Of a stretch of 64,000 nt of DNA, positions 1-10,739 are shown in pieces. The notes beneath the pieces are model-generated. The model did no database searches, was not told the origin of the DNA, and saw only the letters and a program-made list of their open reading frames with translations. Every line of letters starts with the position of its first letter. Within the stretch, counting starts at the first letter, position 1. Position numbers and translations under genes: made by a program. The DNA is taken from the NCBI GenBank assembly GCA_050084515.1, contig CM114271.1:7440001-7504000 (forward strand). Direction: 5' to 3'. This DNA is from Blasia pusilla. Lineage: Eukaryota; Marchantiophyta; Marchantiopsida; Blasiales.

Positions 1-656
1 CATCGTGAATGTCTCGGCCACCTCTCGTCTCCTCACCGACCTCTGGATCTAAGGACTCTCCATTAGACCTTGCCATCAAAGTCTCAACAATCTGGCTCTC
101 CATAGCCAACAAGCCCAAATAGGCTGACGCATGCCATCCTTGCACCAACTCCTGATCACTCTCACCATACCAAGGAGCTCTAGTCATATCTCGCCGACTC
201 GGGCATGGGTTACGGCTCAAACCATCTGCATCTTGGTTGAGCATCCCAGGTCTATGCACCACCTGGAAGCCATACTCCTGCAACAAAAGAGCCCACCTCG
301 CAAGCTTCTTGTAAGCTTGTCAAACTCCATTAACCACTTAAGTGGCTGATGATCAGTAATGATGGTAAAGGGATTACCAAATAGATAACATCTAAAATGT
401 GCGACAGCCCATACTGCATCCAAGCACTCACCCTCATGCGAGCTATACTTTTCCTCTGCAGCGTTGTTCGAGCGACTAGCATAAGCCACCACAAACTCTC
501 TACCATCATCGTCATGCTGGGTGAGCACGGCTCCAAGCCCCAAAATGCTCCAATCGGTATGCAATTGGAAAGGACGCCCCGTGATCAGTCTCCTCAATAT
601 GGGCGCGGACGTCAATCTGTCATTGACCATGTGAAATGCTCTCTCTTGCTCATCCC
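1..656 (-). pseudogene. RNase H domain of copy A pol (partial)
   Basis: An open stretch at 217-630 encodes a gypsy RNase H: the core reads LHTDWSILGLGAVLTQ, then EGECLDAVWAVAHFRCYLFG, then ITDHQPLKWLM. RNase H would degrade the RNA strand during reverse transcription. Downstream (1-216) the frame can be followed in pieces with the LNQDADGLSRNP tail usual after RNase H. Copy B has the colinear domain at 40839-41501. The N-terminal part is separated from RT by the solo LTR at 662-1665. The sequence ends at the window edge, so integrase is not seen here. Confidence 0.85.
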
Positions 657-661
657 CCTAG

Positions 662-1665
662 TGTCGCAACCCTCATGACCAAACGAGTGCCAAAGCGGAA
701 CATCGGAACATTAGCAGGCTCACGCTAAGATGGTTTGCGCGTTGGAGTGATCTCGAAGAAAAGACAAGAGACAGGACGCAAGCGAGGCTTTGCGTTTCAG
801 ATGTTGTGGTCGCGACGGAGAAACCTGGACCAAACGCGGAACAAGACTTGAAAGGAGTTGAGTCTAGAAAGTGGGTTGCCAAAGGAAGAATCCGGATCTG
901 GGACGCCACTAGCGTTTGAGAGTTTCCGACTGTACTTATGGCCATAACTTTTAGCGCCAAGATGCATTTGGATCGAACAAGAGTACGTTGGAAGACTTAT
1001 GGAAAGACGGTTCAAACGCACTAAAGATCTTTGCAAACGCATAAGCAGCGGCTGAGAAACAACCCGGAAACGACTGTAAGTAGAGCCGGGTTGAGGGCCA
1101 CAATGAAGGGCCCGACCCTCCTTTTCCAAAGGGAAAGGGGGGTTATTGGAGAACCCCAGAAGTACTAGTAAGGGGGAAGTCTCCAAGAGTGCTTAGAACT
1201 CGAACCCCACTTTGGGCGCCACGGGGCGGCTCAAGGGCATGGAACAGATCGAGAGTTTGGGGTTGGGTTGGAAAACCTGAACCAAGTCTATGGAGGTGAT
1301 TTTAGACATCCCTCTTGGATTTCACCCCGCGCCTCAATTACTTGGGTCTCGGTTTGGAACTCACATGAGGTCCGTTGAACAGTTGGGATTGCTAGGCGCG
1401 CAAGTGCCATTTTAGATTCCTAGACTAATCAGGAAGTCTGTTCCAAGTCTTGAAGGACTTGCCATGTGTTGGAAACTAGGAAGTAAGTAAGGTTGAGCTT
1501 GATGAGACGCCGAGTTGAGAACTCGGTTGGCTGGAACGCTGGTTGGCTCTGACCCGAATAAGGAGAGTGCGTGTTTGGGTGCAGATTGGCGATGAGATCG
1601 TGTCCTACTGAACGTACGCTTCCGCAATAATAAAGACTGACATTCAAGGAAAGTAGGGCGCGACA
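662..1665 (+). mobile_element. Solo LTR of the chromovirus H family, inserted in copy A
   Basis: It is 1004 bp, starts TGTCGC and ends GCGACA, and is flanked by a perfect 5-bp duplication CCTAG (657-661 and 1666-1670). Its sense orientation is plus, judged against the complete element H at 19556-26897, whose LTRs it resembles along the whole length with visible divergence. It interrupts the RT/RNase H region of copy A. Solo LTRs arise by recombination between the two LTRs of a full element. Confidence 0.93.
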
Positions 1666-1670
1666 CCTAG

Positions 1671-2877
1671 TGCCACTCCTGATCCACCTTGGTTATCAAG
1701 GTTAGGGGCTTCGCAATCGAACTGAAAACCTTGACATACCATCGATAGAAGTTCGCCAATCCCATGAATGCACAAACTTGACTCACATGTGTAGGTCGTG
1801 GAATGCGTGAAATAGCCTCTACCTTTGTCCACTGCACACTAAGTCCCCTTGGGTATATCGTATGACCCAAGTACTCAATCTGGCCAAAGAAGAACTTGCA
1901 CTTGCCAGGATGTAGCTTCAGCCCATGTAACTACAATGGTCGGAACACCTCCTCTAGATGTCTCTCATGCTCCTCAACGGTGGCGCTAAGGACTACGATG
2001 TCATTACTTTAACACCTAGCAAAATCCAGACCTACCAAGATCCTATCCATGATCCTCTGAAACTCAGCCGGGGTGTTCTTTAACCCGAATGGTAAGAACC
2101 GCCATTGGTACAAACAATCCTTCTCGTGAGGATCGATGCCCCAAAATGCCCTCTTCTACCTGTCCTCCAATCTAATAGGCAACTCATGGTTTCCGGCTCG
2201 CAAATCCAATGAACTAAAGACCTTTGCATGCCCAATCGCATCAAAGATCTCCTTAGGGATAGGCATGGCATACGTATCGGACTTCCTCTACCGATTGATA
2301 GGTCAGTAATCTCCACACATCCGCCTATCCGTCCAGTTGTCATGCACATCCTTCTTGGCGGGCATGACAGTGCACGTGGCAGATGCATACTCTCCATGCA
2401 ACATCTCCACTAGTCTTGCTCCAACCAAGTCCTGGCTCCTACTCTGAATCAGAGCCCTCTCCATGTCACTGTACTTGTTGGATCGTCGAAAGATCGGTGT
2501 GTCACTCGACAACTCAATGGGGATCCTTGGACCCTTTAGCGTACCCAAATCATGCATACTAAATGCAAAACAGCTCCTAGAACTCCTAAGGAACTGGTGT
2601 ATCTGGCGCTGCTCTCCTCCTATCAACTTAGGGCCCATATCTCGCTCCCAAGTCTCCATCGTGACTACAGTAGGACTCTCCGGCATGGGTGTCGGTTGTT
2701 GATATGGTGGAACCCCATCTCCGATAGTAGAACTCTCATCTCCACATGCAGTACCCAGAACCATACTCGATGCTGTGGCTATCATCTCTTGGTGTACCTG
2801 CAAAACATCCCAAGAAGTCCAAGGGTGTCTCTCCTGATCACCCCTAGTGTGTCGATCTCCTCGGGTCTCGCCCCCAG
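1671..2877 (-). pseudogene. Reverse transcriptase domain of copy A pol
   Basis: The N-terminal RT part is open at 2303-2803 (ERALIQSRSQDLV, then ARLVEMLHGEYAS, then DRRMCGDY). The C-terminal part is at 1667-1870 (GHTIYPRGLSVQWTKVEAI). Between them frameshifts break the frame. The catalytic YIDD present in copy B (RCYIDDI) has decayed here to a stop followed by SND, near 2008-2016, so polymerase activity is lost. The domain lies directly downstream of the methyltransferase, separated from it only by the solo LTR at 2878-3871. Confidence 0.85.
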
Positions 2878-3871
2878 TGTCGCACCCCTTCTCTCCTTGA
2901 ATGTCAATCGTTATTGTTGCGGAATCGTACGTTCAGTAGGACACGATCTCATCGCCGATGTGCACTCAAACACACACTCTCGTTGGTCGGGTCTGGGCCA
3001 ACCAACGTTCCAACCCACCGAGTTCTCAACTTGGCGTCTCATCAAGCTCAACCTCCCTTACCTCCTAATTTCCAAAACATGGCAAGTCCTTCAAGACTTG
3101 GAACAGACTTCCTGATTAGTTCAGGAACCTAAAACGGCACTTGCGCGCCTAGCGATCCCTACTGTTCAATGGACCTCGTGTGAGTCCCAAACCGAGACCT
3201 TAGATAATTGAGTCGCGGGGTGAGGGATGTCTAAAATCGCCTCCATAGACTTGGTTCAGGTTTTCCAACCCAACCCCAAACTCTCGATCCGTTCCATGCC
3301 CTTGAGCCGCCCTGTGGCGCCCAAAGTGGGGTTTGAGTTCCAAGCACTCTTAGAGACCTTCCCCCTTCCTAGTACTTCTGGGGTTCTCCAATAACCCCCC
3401 TTTTGGAAAAGGAGGGTCGGGTCCTTCGTTGTGGGCCTCAACCCGACTCTACTTGCATTCGTTTCCGGGTTTTTTTCAGCCGCTGCTTATGTGTTTGCAA
3501 AGATCTTTAGTGCGTTTGAACCGTCTTTCTTTAAGTCTACCAACGCACCCTTGTTTGATCCAAATGAATCTTGGCGCTAAAAGTTATGGCCATAAATACA
3601 GTCGGAAACTCTCAAACGCTAGTGGCGTTCCGAATCGGGATTCTTCCTTTGGCAACCCACTTCCTAGACTCAACTCCTTTCAAGTCTTGTTCTGCGTTTG
3701 GTCCAGGTTTCTCAATCGCAACCATAACATCTAAAAAACGCGAAGCCTTGCTTGCGTCTCGTCTCTTGTCTCTCCTTTGAGACCACTCTAACGCGCAAAC
3801 CATCTTAGAGTGAGCCCGCTAATGTTTGGATGTTCCGCTTTGGCACTCGTTTGGTCATGAGGGTCGCGACA
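2878..3871 (-). mobile_element. Second solo LTR of the chromovirus H family, in copy A
   Basis: It is 994 bp with ends TGTCGC and GCGACA; the sense direction is minus, opposite to the LTR at 662-1665. The flanks are CCCAG (2873-2877) and CCCAA (3872-3876), a 5-bp target duplication with one substitution, which fits an older insertion. Comparison with copy B shows it interrupts the linker between the methyltransferase and RT. Confidence 0.88.
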
Positions 3872-3955
3872 CCCAACCACTGCCTCAACCGCCTCGGTAG
3901 GCATGGGGCTCACCAATGCAAAAGCTGTAATCTGTCGCATCCTCAAACGACGATG

Positions 3956-5044
3956 CTAAGCTACTCCTAAGCTGAAAATCCATGTCAAGCAGTTCACGTC
4001 CATTTCCTGACCCAAGACATGACGTCGTGATGCCTCTGATAGTGATGGTACTGCCATCACTCCTATGGGAAATCCCATCGCTTGCTCTCGCTCATCGGCG
4101 TTGGGCTCCACCAACCTCTGTACTTGGTCATTCCAAACCAAGCCAGGTCCGGCCTCCTTGAATGCATAGGAAGCGGTAAAACTCACCAATGTGGGAAAGG
4201 CTGCCCTTGGCCTGCCAATCATGTTGACCACAGTCAACGGCGGTTGATCATCTGGCCTCTTTGCCTGTGATCGATGGCGTGGATCCAATATAGAATCCAC
4301 CAACAAATTGGAGGGGTGCTCCACTCTCGCATATGCCCTCCGTAACACCTCATGTGGTACCAAGTTTGTCCACCAAAGACACAGGCGTTGTGCTCGTGAA
4401 CCCAGACTCGCCGCATCTAACAACAGTGCCGGGCCGATCCATATGCATACCTGATGTGCACTCGTCACCACGCGGGACCTCGAATTGCCCAAAATTGGCA
4501 CATTCTCCAAAATGTATGCTAGAGAACGAGGCTGATGCTCTTGTAAATGTTGCAAGATCCGCATTATCTCCCAAAACAACCTAGACCGAGTGTCAGCTAA
4601 CCCGCTACCTCATCCAACACTCGATTGGCCCTAATACGGCCAACAAGCAATGACCAAGTCTATGGTCCCTACCCGCTCCAAGTCTTGCGCCCCCAACAAT
4701 GAAATTTCCCTCGATAGGGAACTCTGGTAACCTTGAATGGCAGACACAGATAACAAGTTGGGGAAATGGAGGCGTAACAGCGCCACATGGTGAAGTGAAG
4801 CGCGCCTCACATCATCATCAATCTCCACATATAGGTACTGCTGCACGCGCACTCTAGCCTGCAAAATAGCAGCTAACATAATGCTGATCCCTCCAAAGAG
4901 ATCCAACACCCAAATACCCTTTTCTGGGATGCACCACACAAACAGGGTGGTGTCCAAAGGGGTCATAGCAGCACTCCTGCCTACTTGGGGTTCCTCTAAC
5001 TTGTCACACTCTGGTGTAAACGTCTTGCTCCATGCGGTTTGCAC
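3956..5044 (-). pseudogene. DNMT3-like C5 cytosine methyltransferase domain of copy A
   Basis: This domain would transfer methyl groups from S-adenosylmethionine to cytosine. The N-terminal half (4631-5044) has motif I WVLDLFGG (SAM binding) and motif II YLYVEIDDD, followed by IDLVIA leading into motif IV. The C-terminal half (3956-4579) has motif VI YILENVPILG, a motif VIII-like LLLDAA..GSRAQR..LWWTNL and a C-terminal MGFP...VLGQEMDVNCLTW block. Order I-II-IV-VI-VIII-X is canonical and matches DNMT3, not the rearranged plant DRM order. The catalytic PCQ is ruined: minus-strand codons at 4631-4639 read Pro-Tyr-stop, so the copy cannot methylate. It sits between protease and RT, as in copy B. 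Confidence 0.87.
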
Positions 5045-5062
5045 ATGCTCAGTGGCTAAGCG

Positions 5063-5727
5063 TCAAAGCTCCTCAGTCGAGCCCCAAAGTGGAACCTCTC
5101 CTCCACGGACTGATGCGGCTACTACGACACTCCTCTGCATATAAATGTCAAGAACGGGAGTATCCTTTGCATGGACATGTCCCTCAATCAAATCACTAGG
5201 CCAAGTGATGGCACTACTAAATGCTGCTAAGGTTGCCATCTCTCCTGGCCGTTGCTTGATCATTGAACCTATGAATCGAACGGGTAATGAGCTAAGGCGT
5301 CCATCACCTGATTTCCATCCTGGTCTGTAGGACGCAGACTCCTCCCAGGAATCCAGGGAGAACCCCATCGGATATAACACTGCTCCACCAACCAAGACGT
5401 CGTAGGACTCTTCATCAGTCACTATCGCCTTGGCTCGCACCACAGACTCATCTGTGGGATGTCCCGGGTAAATCCTCACCACGACCTCATGTTGGGTGAT
5501 ATACTGTGTGGTACTCGCTCTACCCAAGGATGTCTCTATCCAGAATGGCAACGCTCCACATCGGCTCTCGTCAAGCCCAATCCTCTGAATGACGCTTTTC
5601 CCAACATCAGGGGTTGCGCTCCTGAATCCAACAAGACGCATTGCGGACTAAAAGCTTTACCTTCGCGACTTACCAAGTGGAAGACCTCTCGTTGGTTATC
5701 CAGCAACACAACACCAGGAGAAGCCAT
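5063..5727 (-). pseudogene. Retropepsin-type aspartic protease of copy A
   Basis: Two overlapping frames (5536-5727 and 5063-5641) carry a gypsy-type protease. The active-site motif is intact as CVLLDSGAQPLMLGK at about 5600-5645, with the conserved flap-side continuation SLGRASTTQYITQHEVVVRI downstream. It would process the Gag-Pol polyprotein. A frameshift separates the active-site half from the rest. Copy B has the same domain at 37734-38240, but there the catalytic Asp-Ser-Gly is mutated to His-Ser-Arg. Confidence 0.82.
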
Positions 5728-5989
5728 GACACACTCCTAGCAGCCGTAGCCTGCCATGAATCTGACGTGGACGGCCCGAGCATCCGCTCCAAGGGCAGGT
5801 CCATCACCTCCTCTGCAATCACCTCTGAACATGCTGCAAGAACTCCAACTCCACGCTCACATAGCGGAGCGGCCAGCCAAAAAGCCTTGATGGGCGTACC
5901 TCCCAACGTCATAACATCGGAAGCAGAAAATAAAGGAGCGCGGTACACAACGATGGCCGCCCCCAACAACGTGCTCGACACATGCCCCT

Positions 5990-7091
5990 CCTAAGCATCA
6001 ACAATAGGAGTCTCCGCACTTGCTTCTCCCATTGCCCTCTATGCCTACACACCAATAGCATCATCAACTCTCCAGGAACTCTGATTAGGACCCATCGATG
6101 GGGTTCTCATCGCCTCGGACAACCTGAAAGATTGAGGAAGCCTAGTCTGTTTCCTAGCTTCCCCTTGCTGTGGATCTAACTCTGCGGGTGCTCCACGCGT
6201 CACAACTGCGGTGGCCTCCATCTGGGCAACCCCGCACATCCAACCAAGATCCTCCACATCTGTGGCTACTCCATATGATGGTGATGCCACGGATCCGGGA
6301 TCGGGTATTCTCAATGCCATAGTGGCAATCTGCTCCTGTAGCTGATGTATCTTAGCAGCCATCCTAGCCTCATGCCCGACATCTCCCTCGACGTGTCTAG
6401 GTGGTGGGAATCTACCTCCTCCACGGGTAGCTCCACCATCCTGTTGGGCAACTCTAGCTCCTCGTCCCCCAACGGGACCACCACGTGCAAGATCTCTAAG
6501 CCCACCCGGACCGGCTACTCGCTCTAGTGCCCTCTCTGGCCCTCGGTCTAGACGTAACTCAGAATGTAAACTGAAACACCAAGCGCGTGTATAACCATAT
6601 TTTTGACAATAGTCACACTGATAACCTCCTGGTGCAACACCATCTCCTCCTCCATGTTGAGGCACACATCCATGAACCTGAAGAGTGCAATCACGCTGAT
6701 GATGGGCTCCACCACATGACCAACAAGTAATCATAGACGGCTGCTGCTGAAGCGCATATGAAGGTGCAAGTGTCTGTGGCATGGCCTCTTGATATCCTCC
6801 CTAAGCTCATGATGCCACAGTTGACCTATCTCGGAGTCCACATTGCTCCACAAGTGCTGCAGAAAATCGTGACTGCTCTCGCCCAAAACCCATGGTTGCT
6901 ACGCTCTCCTCTGCCATGTTGCGCTCAATATTCTCGGCGGTCCTAAAAATATCTCTCAACATAGGGAAGGTGTTCATATGAAGCACCCCCTCCTGCATCC
7001 ATGTCCGTAGGGTCCCGTCCAACATCGCGTACCATGAATGGATAGCGTGAGCCTCTATCACCTCCTGAGTGACGTTGATCAACCGCCGCAA
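5990..7091 (-). pseudogene. Gag of copy A (5'-truncated) with two zinc knuckles
   Basis: The stretch 6807-7091 encodes a retrotransposon gag segment (MRRLINVTQEVIEAHAIHSW, then NIERNMAEESVATMG), clearly homologous to the third copy at 60175-61038. The stretch 6045-6782 has two nucleocapsid knuckles: CWSCGGAHHQRDC and CDYCQKYGYTRAWC, the latter with its His replaced by Tyr compared with copy B. Gag packages the RNA. The N-terminal third is absent because homology ends at 7091, beside the CACTA-like sequence. Confidence 0.8.
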
Positions 7092-7161
7092 GCAAGTGTA
7101 AGCAAGTTAAGCCCTAAGTTCAACTTCTCCTTACATTTAATTGTGCTTTTGTGATTAGAGT

Positions 7162-7434
7162 GTGGAATCTAGGGTTACAATTCAATTGGAAGAAGTGAAG
7201 AAGAAATGGAGTGCACATTTGGATGATGTCAAGTCTCAGATGGAACGGCAAAACAAAACATTGGGGATACTAATGGAGATGGTTTCAAAGCTAGCAACGA
7301 GGGATGTGCCAACTACCACTACCGAAGCTCTTCCAATCCCATACACAGGATCTTTACCATCCATCTATGTTCATCCAATAATTCTGGAACCAAACATGGG
7401 TAAGATTTGTAACATTCCTTTTCACATGACATAG
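7162..7434 (+). pseudogene. Hypothetical exon with coiled-coil, inside the CACTA-like element
   Basis: A 90-codon open stretch begins MESRVTIQLEEVKKKW and continues with a charged heptad-like segment (SQMERQNKTLGILMEMV), suggesting a short coiled coil over residues 5-45. It runs into a GGTAAG donor-like site (7397-7402) after PNMG. It could be an exon of the element's own gene, together with the open stretch at 9235-9504 and intermediate pieces near 8400-8515 and 8850-8990. I do not recognise a protein family. Confidence 0.35.
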
Positions 7435-7494
7435 TTCTATGATTTTAAGTTCTTCTCAAAGTTGAAGTTTTAAGAAGTGATTATTGATTTCTGC

Positions 7495-8345
7495 ACTTAC
7501 GTCAGGCTTTAGTAAATTCACATTTTTACACACCACACAACGAGGTTAGAGATTTTTTCACTTGGTGATCAGGTTTGAGTTTATCTCAAGTTTTAGGGCA
7601 TTTCTGTTTTTACACACAACACAACTAAGTTAGAGACTTGAATGCTTGATGATGTACATGAATTTATGTCAGGTTTTAGTATAGGCTTATTGACTTTTTT
7701 GAGTTAATTTTTTTGTTTAATTTTCTCCTTTTTGGTTTATGAGTTTACGTCAGGTTTTAGTATTGGTTTTATCACTTGGCAATTGACATTTTGAGAAGCC
7801 CATGTTTTGTGATTTCTGAATTTACGTGAGGATTAGAAAAGGTTTTAAAGGACTCAAGGAAATTGAGTTTGGATTGTCCCTACTTGGTGATATATCTTAA
7901 TTTACGTCAGCTTTTAGTATAGATTCATTAACTTTTCAGAGTTACATGTGTTAATTTCCTCCTTTTTGATATATGAATCTACAATAGGTTTTACTGTTGG
8001 TTCTGTCACTTCTCAATCCCTATTTTGAGAAGTCCTTGAATTCTGAATTCACTTGAGGTTTGGAACAACTTTAAATACTTTTTGAAATGAAGTTTGGAAT
8101 TAATTAGCTTTTTGAGTTATGAGTCTACATTAGGCAAGGTCTTCATACTACTCAGTCTTGCTGGACTTTTGAGAAACATATGCTAAGGGGATCATCTAAA
8201 ACAACATCAGGTTTTGGTATAAGTTCCCACACATTCGAGAGTTATGTTTGATGGGTATAAGTTCATCTGATTTTTTAGGTTTACGGCAGGTTCTAGATTT
8301 TCCAATTTTTGTGAATGAGCTCAACATTTGTTTTTATGTTGTTAA
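7495..8345 (+). repeat. Degenerate tandem repeat, unit about 76 bp
   Basis: A phrase like TTTACGTCAGGTTTTAGTAT recurs near 7665, 7742, 7813, 7895, 7971, 8043, 8126, 8202 and 8278, spaced 71-83 bp. Each unit ends with a TTCATTAACTTTTGAGAGTT-like stretch. The first part (7500-7660) has a related ~84-bp pair with TTTTTACACAC. The array lies between putative exons, so it may be intronic. Confidence 0.6.
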
Positions 8346-9234
8346 GGCATCCTTCAAATGAATCACTTGATAATTTTGGTTTTTTTTCATATATTTGGAT
8401 TCATTCTAGACACAATTGCTTGTCCAAATCACACCAATGGAGAGGTGAATGTGACTTTGAAAGAGGGGATTTCCATCGATGGTGATGAGGATGCTACCAC
8501 ACAATTCACACGTAAGAAAGCAATACCATGATCTTTGCTGTCAATTCACTTGATTTTTGGGTACAAAAATTTATCATGAGTGTGTAAGATACTACTGAGT
8601 ATTTTCATGTCCTTGAGTGCTAATTTGTTGTGCAACTTCTTGATGATCCTTACCCAAAGCCAATGGCAAGTTTTAAGAAAAGGTCTTTATCAAACAGTGG
8701 GGAGTATGCAACCACACGGACTACACGTAAGGACATAGCTTCCCATCACCAATAGCTATGAATTCTCAAGTTTATTGATTAAGTAGACAAGCTAGTTTTG
8801 TTGTGTTTAATTTTATATTGTTTGAATGTACAATTTTGGTCGTGTATAGAATGCCGAAGCGTGGACAACAAGCATATGCCTTCTCTCAAGAAGAAGTGGA
8901 AGCCCAAGCCTCATTCTGATGTACCTTGTGAACAAGAAAGTGAAACAAGATTAGGTTCATCTAAACAAAAAAAAAGGGTAAATTACTACTATGCTGCTTG
9001 GACTATTACGAGTCTGATTTATGGAACGTGACTGATATCAATTTTCTTGGACACTTCATTGAACGTGTAGGACTAGGGACATTCTCACATCATATATCGT
9101 TGTGGAGCTGGTCCTTCAAAGGTAACTCATAGTTCTTACCCATGTAGGTTGTGAGTCCAACTTCTTTATAGCTGAAACTACCATGATATATAAAAAATTG
9201 TCTTCGTTGTTGGTGTGGTGTGTTATAGTTACAA

Positions 9235-9504
9235 ATGGGTGATCATGTCCTTCTCACTAAACCAAAGTTCACTAGGATGGTGCTTGGCTCCGGAATAATA
9301 TCAGGGTCTGGAGGCAAGGAAACATTCCATGGGAAGGACATCCCAAGGGGAATGGTACAGATCACTCTAACTGAAGTTTTGGATCCAGAGCATGAGTTGT
9401 GGCTGGCCAATAAAGAAGATGATCCGCCACAACTAACTTTTGCTAATGTCTTGGGATCGACCATGATTTGGCCAGAAATGCTTATGAGAAAGGCAATGCA
9501 TTAG
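9235..9504 (+). pseudogene. C-terminal exon of a transposon-linked protein (DUF8039-like, tentative)
   Basis: The 89-codon stretch reads MGDHVLLTKPKFTRMVLGSG, then IPRGMVQITLTEVLDPEHEL, ending LGSTMIWPEMLMRKAMH. The pattern of a Gly-rich strand, then I-P-x-G-x-x-x-V-x-(L/V), then a final I-W-P resembles the DUF8039-type domain found at the end of plant transposon-linked proteins; this is from memory of the family and not verified. The stop at 9504 is followed by T-rich non-coding DNA. It would be the last exon of the gene beginning near 7162. Confidence 0.4.
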
Positions 9505-9879
9505 ATGAATTGGACTTCTTTGTTTTGGCCTATAAAAACCTCACAAAGATAGGGAACAATTTTGAATGCTTTTGTTCCTTATTTCAACTTTTGATTAGAA
9601 TCAAGCCCCTATGATTTCTATTTACTTCAGATGTGTGTATTCCTCTGCTAAATAAGAGACTAAGATTTTGTAAGGTTTGTCCATTGTTTTTGCTAAATGT
9701 CTTTATCAAGAATATAATTTAGTCTTGAATGAATAGATTGCTTACTTTAAGCTCTTGTATTGATGACTTTTGTTTTTCGGCATTCACGCCTTCTTTTGTC
9801 TTGCTGGATTTTTTGTTTACAAAAACTTCTCCTTCATTTATTGGTAGCATTGATAAATGTGAAATATTACACCCAAGTT

Positions 9880-10695
9880 CTATTTAAAATGATTCCATTA
9901 GTCATTACACAATGACCAAAGGAATCATATATTGTGCCCATAAAGCATAAAGTTAATGACTATATCAATCATATAGCAATCATTCCACAAGTCATTACTA
10001 AATTACCATAAAACATTCAATTACTCAATGAGAAATAAATGGACTACTCTTTGAGTCATTGTATGCCAAATTACCATTTCAATCACTTACATAGTCATAA
10101 TCCAATAACTCAACTAGTCATTATCCATCAATTTTATGACTTGAGCAGTCATTACTAGGCAACTCAATCATTCAATACCAACTTAATGAAAGACTACGCT
10201 AGTCATTTCAATCAATACGTGATTACTGCTCAAGTCATTCTCACATGATTATGAGTGGGCTTTGATCATATTTGACTCACTGCTAAATATTTTCGTATAC
10301 TTGTCAATATATCATTAGATGGCGTGGAATATTTTCCATTACTTCAACCCATATTTTCATTCATGACTAGGTTAGTTGTCATGTTATGACTCGAGAAAAA
10401 AATGACTACGTTTTATAAATGATCTTATTTTCCATGTCACTTAATAATGTGTTATACGCCAATTGCTTAAGCTGATATGGCATGTCCATGTCATATGATG
10501 ACGTATCATAATTACACATCATCATATGACATGGCAATCGCGATGAAATGAGTCATCCACATCAGCTTACTAAGAGACTTATATTAATCATTTGGCTAAA
10601 ATGACTTGGCTTTTGTGTCTCCACAAGTAACTAGTCATTTGTAGGCATTGATTGAGATATATAACTCAAACGAGTCATAAAAATCAATCATAAAA
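9880..10695. repeat. CACTA subterminal region: TGACT/AGTCA repeats and a large hairpin
   Basis: The word AGTCATT or its complement AATGACT occurs about fifteen times in both orientations (for example 9901, 9989, 10054, 10117, 10151, 10203, 10235, 10400, 10601, 10631). Within it, 10486-10501 and 10519-10534 are perfect 16-bp inverted arms around a 17-bp loop, with further outer pairing to about 10466 and 10576. Such repeats are the usual transposase-accessory binding zone of CACTA elements. Confidence 0.6.
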
Positions 10696-10714
10696 CCAAG
10701 CTTTTCTTCTAGTG
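10696..10714 (-). repeat. CACTA terminal inverted repeat (right end)
   Basis: Minus-strand sequence CACTAGAAGAAAAGCTTGG. CACTA followed by an AAGAAAA-like tract is the signature of plant CACTA termini. The next three bases (10715-10717, ATA) would be one copy of the 3-bp target duplication; the partner copy was not found. Confidence 0.6.
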
Positions 10715-10739
10715 ATACGGAAGTGTTATGATGTTTTTG

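Larger units (their letters stand above)
1..7091 (-). mobile_element. Methyltransferase-bearing Ty3/gypsy retroelement, copy A (both ends incomplete)
   Basis: Read on the minus strand the order is gag with zinc knuckles, aspartic protease, DNMT3-like methyltransferase, reverse transcriptase and RNase H; the 3' part runs off the left edge. It is colinear with copy B (32747-43177). The gag stops abruptly at 7091, so the 5' end is missing. Two solo LTRs of an unrelated chromovirus family (662-1665 and 2878-3871) were inserted later. Stops and frameshifts occur in every domain, so this is a dead copy. The family assignment rests on gypsy-type RT/RNase H and on domain order shared with copy B. Confidence 0.88.
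7092..10714. mobile_element. CACTA-like DNA transposon, right part with one terminus
   Basis: On the minus strand the right edge reads CACTAGAAGAAAAGCTTGG (10696-10714), the form of plant CACTA (En/Spm) terminal inverted repeats. Inside it lie about 800 bp crowded with TGACT/AGTCA words and hairpins, as expected of CACTA subterminal regions where the TNPA-type protein binds. Further left are fragments of a multi-exon plus-strand gene. No matching left terminus was found, so the left end is presumably lost at the junction with copy A. The boundary at 7092 is set by where gag homology ends. Confidence 0.6.

Noticed and set aside
3872-5044. Plant DRM-type methyltransferase
   Set aside because: Motifs occur in order I, II, IV, VI, VIII, X. 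DRM enzymes have the blocks rearranged, so DNMT3-like is the better call.
7495-8345. CRISPR or satellite array
   Set aside because: Units are degenerate over their whole length with no constant-repeat/unique-spacer pattern; the block is too short to be called a satellite.
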